The translations under genes and the position numbers were made by a program. DNA of 11,187 bases from Chitinophagales bacterium. Its GTDB lineage: Bacteria > Bacteroidota > Bacteroidia > Chitinophagales > Chitinophagaceae. The notes below the pieces were generated by a model, which had not been told where the DNA came from, made no database searches, and saw only the letters and a list, made by a program, of their open reading frames with translations. The stretch is taken from positions 1-11,187 of the forward strand of contig JAAFHG010000083.1 in NCBI GenBank assembly GCA_013297585.1. The letters are read 5' to 3'. This document shows positions 5,581 through 11,187 of this stretch, in pieces. Each line of letters starts with the position of its first letter. Position 1 is the first letter of the stretch.

Positions 5581-6633
5581 ATGCTGAGTAAAGATTTGAT
5601 TGAGAAATTTTTTAAGGGTGAATGTTCTAATGAAGAACAAAAAATAGTAGCTGCATATTTAGATGCATGCCCACAAGCGATAGACGAATGGCTTGAAGAA
5701 ACCGAATGGCTGCATTTTACTTCGCAAGAAGTATTGCCAGACGCCATATCTAAAAAACTGTTTACTAGCGTAGAGCAGGTTGTGTTTAAAAAGCCCGTAT
5801 TTACCATTAAGCGTATAAAGCTTGCATTGGTAGCTGCTGCGTGTTTTATAATGCTAAGTATTGCAGGGTACAGAATATTTTTTAATGAGGTTAAAGTAGC
5901 ATCGAAAATAGAGGCAAGCCACATAGATAAGCAGAACGACAATAACCTTATAGTAAGGGTAAATACTACTAACCAGCGTATTCACTTGCAAATGGAAGAT
6001 GGTTCTATTGTAGAGTTGTCGCCTAAAAGTTCTATAGCGTTTAATAAGCCATTTGTACAAAACGGTAAGCGTGATATTTACTTAAAAGGAGAGGCGTATT
6101 TTAAAGTGGCTAAAAATAAAACCAGGCCTTTTACAGTATACAGCGAAACAATTGCTACTACTGCATTAGGAACATCGTTTACCATAAAATCTTTTAAAGA
6201 AGATAGCTTTATTAAAGTGCATTTGCATACGGGTAAAGTAGTTGTAAAGCCAGCAAACAACAATAAAAAATGGCTTGCCAAAAATGCTACTCTACAGCCC
6301 AATGAAATATTGGTGTATAACAAAAGCACTATGCTAGCAAGTATAAACTGGCTTGATAATAAAAACAATTTGGTACAACTAAACGATGCAACCGACTATA
6401 AGCTGCCCAATTGGTTTATGTTTAGCAATCAACCAATGACACAAGTGTTTACGCAGCTAGAAGAGATGTATAATGTAGATATAAACTACAACGTAAGCGA
6501 TGTAAGTAACATGTACGTAATTGCCAAGTTTGATAAAACAGATGCTATAAATAATATTTTAGAAACGATTGCAAAATTAAATAGCCTATCAGTAAAAAAA
6601 CAAGGACGCACTTACACTATTACTAGTAAATAA
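5581..6633 (+). CDS. FecR-like anti-sigma factor with C-terminal DUF4974 domain
   Basis: This 350-residue inner-membrane protein should hold the preceding sigma factor inactive and release it on a signal from the outer membrane. Residues 1-78 form a cytoplasmic sigma-binding region (LIEKFFKGECSNEEQKIVAAYL). One membrane segment follows at about 80-98 (LALVAAACFIMLSIAGY). A periplasmic FecR domain spans about 126-225, with DGSIVELSPKSSI, LKGEAYFKVAKN, RPFTVYS, ATTALGTSF and VHLHTGKVVV. Residues from about 278 to 346 (FSNQPMTQVFTQLEEMYNV onward to the end) are a DUF4974 domain, whose fold resembles the STN signalling domain of TonB-dependent receptors. The length and order are typical of Bacteroidota FecR-like proteins. 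It sits 70 bp after the sigma gene and 86 bp before susC, so co-transcription is likely. Confidence 0.92.
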   Translation: MLSKDLIEKFFKGECSNEEQKIVAAYLDACPQAIDEWLEETEWLHFTSQEVLPDAISKKLFTSVEQVVFKKPVFTIKRIKLALVAAACFIMLSIAGYRIFFNEVKVASKIEASHIDKQNDNNLIVRVNTTNQRIHLQMEDGSIVELSPKSSIAFNKPFVQNGKRDIYLKGEAYFKVAKNKTRPFTVYSETIATTALGTSFTIKSFKEDSFIKVHLHTGKVVVKPANNNKKWLAKNATLQPNEILVYNKSTMLASINWLDNKNNLVQLNDATDYKLPNWFMFSNQPMTQVFTQLEEMYNVDINYNVSDVSNMYVIAKFDKTDAINNILETIAKLNSLSVKKQGRTYTITSK

Positions 6634-6658
6634 TTTTTACCATTTAAATTTTAAACGA

Positions 6659-6680
6659 TTCGCACTTTTAAAAATGCGAA
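6659..6680 (+). other. Small inverted repeat between the anti-sigma and susC genes
   Basis: TTCGCA (6659-6664) and TGCGAA (6675-6680) enclose CTTTTAAAAA, whose TTTTAAAA is itself palindromic. The heptamer AACGATT occurs at 6654-6660 and again at 6699-6705, flanking it. No U-tract follows, so it is not a clear terminator. It may mark a susC promoter region, an operator, or an mRNA-processing or stability site. No exact TAnnTTTG box is seen in this 86-bp gap. Confidence 0.35.
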
Positions 6681-6719
6681 ACTATTATCTATTTCTCTAA
6701 CGATTAAAACTACACGCTT

Positions 6720-9700
6720 ATGAAACGTTGCTTAACCTCGAAAATGTGGTTAATGGCTTGTTTGCTACTGGCAACAATGCTGCAAATGGTGCCTTACATT
6801 GCAAGTGCACAGCAAAAAACTACTGGTGTTACTGGTGTTGTGCAAGATTCTAAAGGCAAGGCAATAGCTGGTGTAACAGTGCTTGCTAAAAATGCAAAAA
6901 CCAATTTTTCGGCTGGTGTACAAACCGATGTCAATGGTATTTTTCAATTTCCAAAACTGCCAGCAGGCGGGCCATACAGTTTTACATTATCATCTGTTGG
7001 TTATGAAACCCAAACTTTATCTGGCTATACCATTAAGGCAGATGCGTTAATATCGCTAGTGGCTAAAATGGTTGAAAGTACTGCTGCATTAGAAGATATT
7101 GTTGTAGTAGGTTATGGTTCAAGAAAAAAGACGGATGTTACTGGTGCTATCGCATCAGTAACTGGCGAGAAATTACGCTCGGTACCTACCACAAATATTA
7201 GTTCAGCATTACAAGGTAAAGTATCTGGTATTATTGTTACACCAAGCTCTTTTAGGCCTGGTGCTGGTGCAGATATTCGTGTAAGGGGTAGCCGTTCTTT
7301 AAGTGCAAATAATACACCATTATACGTAGTAGATGGTATACCTGTAAGCTATACTATTGATGATATAAACCCAAACGATGTTGAAAGCATTGATGTACTT
7401 AAAGATGCGTCTTCTACTGCTATCTATGGTGTACGTGGTGCCAATGGTGTAATACAGATTACAACCAAAAAAGCAAAAGCTGGTAAGGTGCGTGTTGATT
7501 ATAGTGGTAGCAATTCTTACGATAATATTTTAAAGCATATACCCGTATTTAATGCACCGCAATTGGCAGATGCTTGGCGTCAAGCGTATTTTGCTGATAG
7601 GCAATACAATTTTGCACAAAACACAACAAGCCCTAATAACTATTTTCCTAGTGCTGCTGCCGACGCCAAACTATTTGGCGGCTTTAATGGTAATGCTATG
7701 TGGGATTTTATAAAAGATGCTTATCAATTTACAACTTTTGACAGAGTTAATAATATTTATGTAGCAGTAAAAAGGCCCACAACAGCCGCTGAACAAGCTT
7801 TACTTGCTAGTTTAGGCTTGCCAGTACTTACAGAAGTAGATGCTTATGATGCCTCTAAAGTAAAAGGGTTCGATTGGCAAAATGCAGCTATTAGACAGGC
7901 AGTTACAAAGTCTCATGCAATATCTGTATCTATTGGTACCGATAAAATTCGTTCAAGCTTTAATGGTTCGTATTTTAAGCAAGAAGGTATTGAATATGGG
8001 CAAGATTATACTAGATATTCTGTAGGAAATAATACAGAATTTAAGCCTACTAAATACCTAACTTTTGGTAACAATTTTACCTTTACCAATAGCATTCAAA
8101 ATGTAGGTACTAGCTTGTATGGCAATGCTTCTGGCATGTTGCCATTTACTAAGCCATACGATTCTGCTGGTAATTTAATTTTGTATCCAAATGGTGATCA
8201 GCAAATAGTAAACGGCCTTGGTGATGCGAGCACTGTTTTAAATGAAGTGAAGGTAAACCGTGTGATAGGTAACGTATTTGCAGAGCTAACTATAGCAAAA
8301 GGCTTGCGTTACAAAACGGTGTTTGGTATAGATTATCGTAACTCTCGTAATGGCAGGTTTAATGGTTCTCAATCATCAGTACGTCAAGGTAGTTTAGCAA
8401 CAGCAAGTTATTCTGTAGTAAACGGCACTTCATGGACTTACGATAACATGCTATTGTTTGATACAAAAATTAAGAAAGACCATTCTTTAAACATTACCTT
8501 GTTGCAAGAATTGCAGAGTTTAAATAAAACAGATGCACTTACATTATCTGCCACAGATTTAATATTCGAGCAACAAAAATGGTATTCTTTACAGCAAAAT
8601 TCTCAAGCTATTGTTACTGGTAGTGGTTCATATTCTGCAGCACAATATTTATCGTACATGGGTAGGTTAGAGTACGGCTATAAAGGCAAATACCTACTTA
8701 CTGTAAGTAACCGTTACGACAATTCATCGGTACTAGCTGAGGGTAACCAAGGTGCTTATTTTCCATCGGCATCTTTTGCTTGGAAAATTGATAACGAATC
8801 GTTTTTCCGTAAGCAAGATATTGTTACTTCTGCAAAACTACGTTTAGGTATTGGTCGTGTAGGTAATGCATCTATAGATCCTTATTTAACAAGTGGTCCG
8901 TTAGGTGCTGCAAATTACAACTGGTTAAGCGGTGTGGCTGCTATTGGTCAGGCACCACAAACGTTTAAAACGCCAAATCTTACTTGGGAAAAAACAACCA
9001 CTCGCAACTTAGGGTTAGATTTTAGTTTGTTGAAAAATAAAGTAAACGTTTCACTAGACTTTTATAGCACAACTACAAAAGATATTTTACAACGCCAAAC
9101 AATTAATGCCACCAATGGTGTAAGTTATGTGTATGTAAACCGTGGTAAAACAGAAAATAAAGGGATTGATATAAGTATCAGTTCTTTAAACATAAGCACC
9201 AAACAAGGCTTTACTTGGAGTACCGATTTGATATTTAGCAAAAACGTAGAAAGGTTAGTAGATATTGATGGCACAGGTAATAGCAACTTACCAAATCTTT
9301 GGATTTTAGACCAGCCTTCAAGCGTATATTATAGTTATGTTTCAGATGGTATTTATCAATATGGCGATACTGTAAAAGGGGGCTATTTAAAAGACTATTT
9401 GTGGAACAAAGGCACTAATGGTACTAATACGGCTTATCGTCCCGGTAAAATTCGAGTACGTGACATTAATGGCGACACATTAATTAATGCAAATGATAAA
9501 AAAGTATTAGGTAGCCACAACCCAGATTGGACTGCCAATATTACCAACACGTTTAGTTATAAAAACTTCGAATTAAACATCAGTATTTATATCCGCCAAG
9601 GTGGTTTGTACCGTGTACCAAGACCAGGTTTGGTTGGTCGTTATCAATCTAATGCTGTTAATTATTGGACGCCTTCAAATCCATCTAACGAGTACCAACA

Positions 9701-10004
9701 ACCTACAAGAACTTCGGATGTGCCATTGTACTGGGAAGCTTTAAGTTACAGAAACGCGAGTTTTGCCAAAGTAAGAAACATCTCTTTAACCTATAAAGTG
9801 CCAGAGAAATTGTTATCTAAAATTAAGGCAAACAGTATGTCTGTTTATGTAAATGCGGTAAACCCTTTCTTAATTCATAAATACTCAGATTACGATCCTG
9901 AAACAATTCAATACACAGAGTCTTTTGCTGCAACAACAGGCAATCCTGGGCCAAACTCTTATAGCTTCAGAAGTTTTGTAGTGGGTGTAAAATTGGGCTT
10001 TTAG
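6720..10004 (+). CDS. SusC/RagA-family TonB-dependent outer-membrane transporter
   Basis: This 1094-residue outer-membrane transporter imports a ligand handed over by its SusD partner, driven by TonB. It begins with a signal peptide (cleavage likely after ASA, residue 30). A CarboxypepD_reg-like beta-sandwich follows at about 37-115 (TGVTGVVQDSKGKAIAGVTV). The TonB box region EDIVVVGYG is at 125-133 and the plug at about 135-255. The SusC/RagA signature is unmistakable: LYVVDGIPV near 201-209 and VLKDASSTAIYGVRGANGV near 226-244. The rest is a 22-strand-type beta-barrel ending in VGVKLGF with the terminal Phe needed for barrel assembly. It lacks the N-terminal STN signalling domain often found in receptors controlled by an adjacent FecI/FecR pair. 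The susD gene starts 37 bp later with no terminator between. The substrate is unknown. Confidence 0.96.
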   Translation: MKRCLTSKMWLMACLLLATMLQMVPYIASAQQKTTGVTGVVQDSKGKAIAGVTVLAKNAKTNFSAGVQTDVNGIFQFPKLPAGGPYSFTLSSVGYETQTLSGYTIKADALISLVAKMVESTAALEDIVVVGYGSRKKTDVTGAIASVTGEKLRSVPTTNISSALQGKVSGIIVTPSSFRPGAGADIRVRGSRSLSANNTPLYVVDGIPVSYTIDDINPNDVESIDVLKDASSTAIYGVRGANGVIQITTKKAKAGKVRVDYSGSNSYDNILKHIPVFNAPQLADAWRQAYFADRQYNFAQNTTSPNNYFPSAAADAKLFGGFNGNAMWDFIKDAYQFTTFDRVNNIYVAVKRPTTAAEQALLASLGLPVLTEVDAYDASKVKGFDWQNAAIRQAVTKSHAISVSIGTDKIRSSFNGSYFKQEGIEYGQDYTRYSVGNNTEFKPTKYLTFGNNFTFTNSIQNVGTSLYGNASGMLPFTKPYDSAGNLILYPNGDQQIVNGLGDASTVLNEVKVNRVIGNVFAELTIAKGLRYKTVFGIDYRNSRNGRFNGSQSSVRQGSLATASYSVVNGTSWTYDNMLLFDTKIKKDHSLNITLLQELQSLNKTDALTLSATDLIFEQQKWYSLQQNSQAIVTGSGSYSAAQYLSYMGRLEYGYKGKYLLTVSNRYDNSSVLAEGNQGAYFPSASFAWKIDNESFFRKQDIVTSAKLRLGIGRVGNASIDPYLTSGPLGAANYNWLSGVAAIGQAPQTFKTPNLTWEKTTTRNLGLDFSLLKNKVNVSLDFYSTTTKDILQRQTINATNGVSYVYVNRGKTENKGIDISISSLNISTKQGFTWSTDLIFSKNVERLVDIDGTGNSNLPNLWILDQPSSVYYSYVSDGIYQYGDTVKGGYLKDYLWNKGTNGTNTAYRPGKIRVRDINGDTLINANDKKVLGSHNPDWTANITNTFSYKNFELNISIYIRQGGLYRVPRPGLVGRYQSNAVNYWTPSNPSNEYQQPTRTSDVPLYWEALSYRNASFAKVRNISLTYKVPEKLLSKIKANSMSVYVNAVNPFLIHKYSDYDPETIQYTESFAATTGNPGPNSYSFRSFVVGVKLGF

Positions 10005-10041
10005 TAAACCGTTTTTAAGAAGTATTTAAAACATCGAAACA

Positions 10042-11187
10042 ATGAAAATTATCAATAAAATAATAGGTGGTGCATTACTTATGGCACTTACTGTTTCTTC
10101 TTGTCAAAAGTTTATTAAAGAAGATTTAGTAACGCAGCTTACAGAGGATTATTATAAAACCGATCAAGGTATAGAAGACCTTGTGAAAGCAGCATACGTA
10201 CCTTTAAAATGGAAATTTGAAGGGGAGCAGTCTTATGCACTTTGGAACTTTGGGGTAGATGAATTTAGGTTAGGTGATCAGTACAATAACGAGCATTTTA
10301 ATACTTATAATTCTAACTTAAACTCTAGTGGTGGTGATGGTTTTTTAAACAATATGTGGATTAACTACTACGCAAGCATAAGGCGCTGTAACTTGGGTAT
10401 AGAATATATCAATGCATATAACAACACAGCCTCTAAAGTATTGGGTACTACGGCGCAAAAAAATGTAAGAATAGCTGAATTGAAATTTTTACGTGCCTAT
10501 TATTACTTTGTAATGGTACAGCAGATGGGTGGTGTGCCTTTAATTACCAAAGCATCTACCGAGGTAGAAACTGAGTTTCCAAGGGCTTCTGTAGCCGATG
10601 TGTACAGCCAAGTTTTAAATGATTTTAAAACTGCTGGTCCAGATTTGCCATGGCGTCAAAGTGGTAGTTCTCCACAAGTTGGTAGAGCTACAAGAGCTGC
10701 GGCATATCATTTTTTAGCTAAAGCATACTTAACAAGAGGCAGTGCTGTAACTGAGGCACGTGGCCAAAAGCCCACAGATATGGATAGCGCAATTGTATTT
10801 GCAGATTCTGTGGTGCGCTTTAGTGGTCATGCTTTAGCGGCAAATTTTGCCGACCTATTTAATTGTGCATATGCCACACATTCTGTGCCGCGTGCTGGCA
10901 CCGATGGTTCTGCACCAGTAGCATCATTATCTGCTGTAAATGCTAACAATGCAAATAATGAAATTCTGTTTGCTGCACAGTTTAGTCAAAATTTAGCTTT
11001 AGCTGGTTTAAATAACCAAGTACACATGTTTTTTGGCCCACAATACGATGCGGGTATACCAGGTATGACAAGAGACTTCTTTAATGGTAGACCATTTAGA
11101 AGAATGATACCTACCAATTACACCATCGATATTTTTGATAGAGCCAATGATTCTCGTTTTTTAAAACATTTCAAACTACTTTTTACC
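10042..11187 (+). CDS. SusD/RagB-family nutrient-binding outer-membrane lipoprotein (3' end beyond window)
   Basis: From the ATG at 10042 the frame is open for 382 codons to the right edge, with no stop, so the gene is partial only because the window ends; family members usually run 450-600 residues. The N-terminus MKIINKIIGGALLMALTVSSC is a lipoprotein signal, with C21 lipidated and the protein destined for the outer membrane as the lid over SusC. SusD hallmarks follow: YYKTDQGIEDLVKAAYVPL (43-61), NMWINYYASIRRCNLGIEYI, ELKFLRAYYYFVMVQQMGGVPLI, and the helical repeat region around RATRAAAYHFLAKAYLTRG. It binds the substrate for the paired transporter; which glycan or other ligand cannot be told. 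It lies 37 bp after susC and is surely co-transcribed with it. Confidence 0.93.
   Translation, partial: MKIINKIIGGALLMALTVSSCQKFIKEDLVTQLTEDYYKTDQGIEDLVKAAYVPLKWKFEGEQSYALWNFGVDEFRLGDQYNNEHFNTYNSNLNSSGGDGFLNNMWINYYASIRRCNLGIEYINAYNNTASKVLGTTAQKNVRIAELKFLRAYYYFVMVQQMGGVPLITKASTEVETEFPRASVADVYSQVLNDFKTAGPDLPWRQSGSSPQVGRATRAAAYHFLAKAYLTRGSAVTEARGQKPTDMDSAIVFADSVVRFSGHALAANFADLFNCAYATHSVPRAGTDGSAPVASLSAVNANNANNEILFAAQFSQNLALAGLNNQVHMFFGPQYDAGIPGMTRDFFNGRPFRRMIPTNYTIDIFDRANDSRFLKHFKLLFT

Noticed and set aside
5562..6368. Three minus-strand open frames opposite the anti-sigma gene
   Set aside because: All are antisense to the well-supported FecR-like gene and show Cys/Ser/Leu-rich shadow composition.
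6765..6947. 60-codon minus-strand open frame within susC
   Set aside because: It is antisense to the signal-peptide and CarboxypepD region of susC; no supporting features.
1..11187. tRNA, rRNA or an insertion-sequence transposase
   Set aside because: No cloverleaf, rRNA motif or transposase-like protein was recognised on either strand.

Overview
The window is AT-rich, gene-dense DNA from a member of the phylum Bacteroidota. The clues are a SusC/SusD outer-membrane pair, an ECF sigma factor and FecR-type anti-sigma factor of Bacteroidota type, a GntR/LacI-hybrid regulator, and several matches to the Bacteroidota -7 promoter box TAnnTTTG in place of E. coli-type -10/-35 elements. Protein style (KorB N-terminus, DUF4256, OmpA lipoprotein) fits a Chitinophagaceae-like lineage, but that placement is inference.

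Layout. Positions 1-101 hold the possible 5' end of a minus-strand gene that runs off the left edge. Positions 131-430 hold two diverged copies of a ~127-bp structured repeat. A DUF4256 gene (539-1099, +) follows and converges on korB (1180-2214, -), the beta subunit of a 2-oxoacid:ferredoxin oxidoreductase, with a hairpin between them. Upstream of korB lie an intrinsic terminator and the gene of an OmpA-domain lipoprotein (2505-3407, -). Then comes a GntR-type regulator with a periplasmic-binding-protein-like ligand domain (3516-4547, -). A 417-bp divergent intergenic region rich in short palindromes and repeats separates it from a plus-strand run: ECF sigma factor (4965-5510, TTG start), FecR-like anti-sigma factor (5581-6633), SusC-like TonB-dependent transporter (6720-10004) and SusD-like lipoprotein (10042 to beyond the right edge).

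How the genes work together. The plus-strand cluster is a nutrient-uptake locus: SusD captures a ligand at the cell surface, SusC imports it across the outer membrane using TonB energy, and the FecI/FecR-like pair would couple ligand state to transcription. The divergent GntR hybrid regulator is a plausible second, cytoplasmic ligand sensor. No degradative enzyme is visible, so the substrate cannot be named; enzymes may lie downstream of susD. The left half (DUF4256, korB, OmpA lipoprotein) looks like ordinary chromosomal housekeeping content.

No decisive novel system is evident. The most unexplained signals are the paired multi-hairpin repeat at 131-430, the unusual start and leader of the sigma-factor gene, and an STN-less SusC placed next to a sigma/anti-sigma pair.
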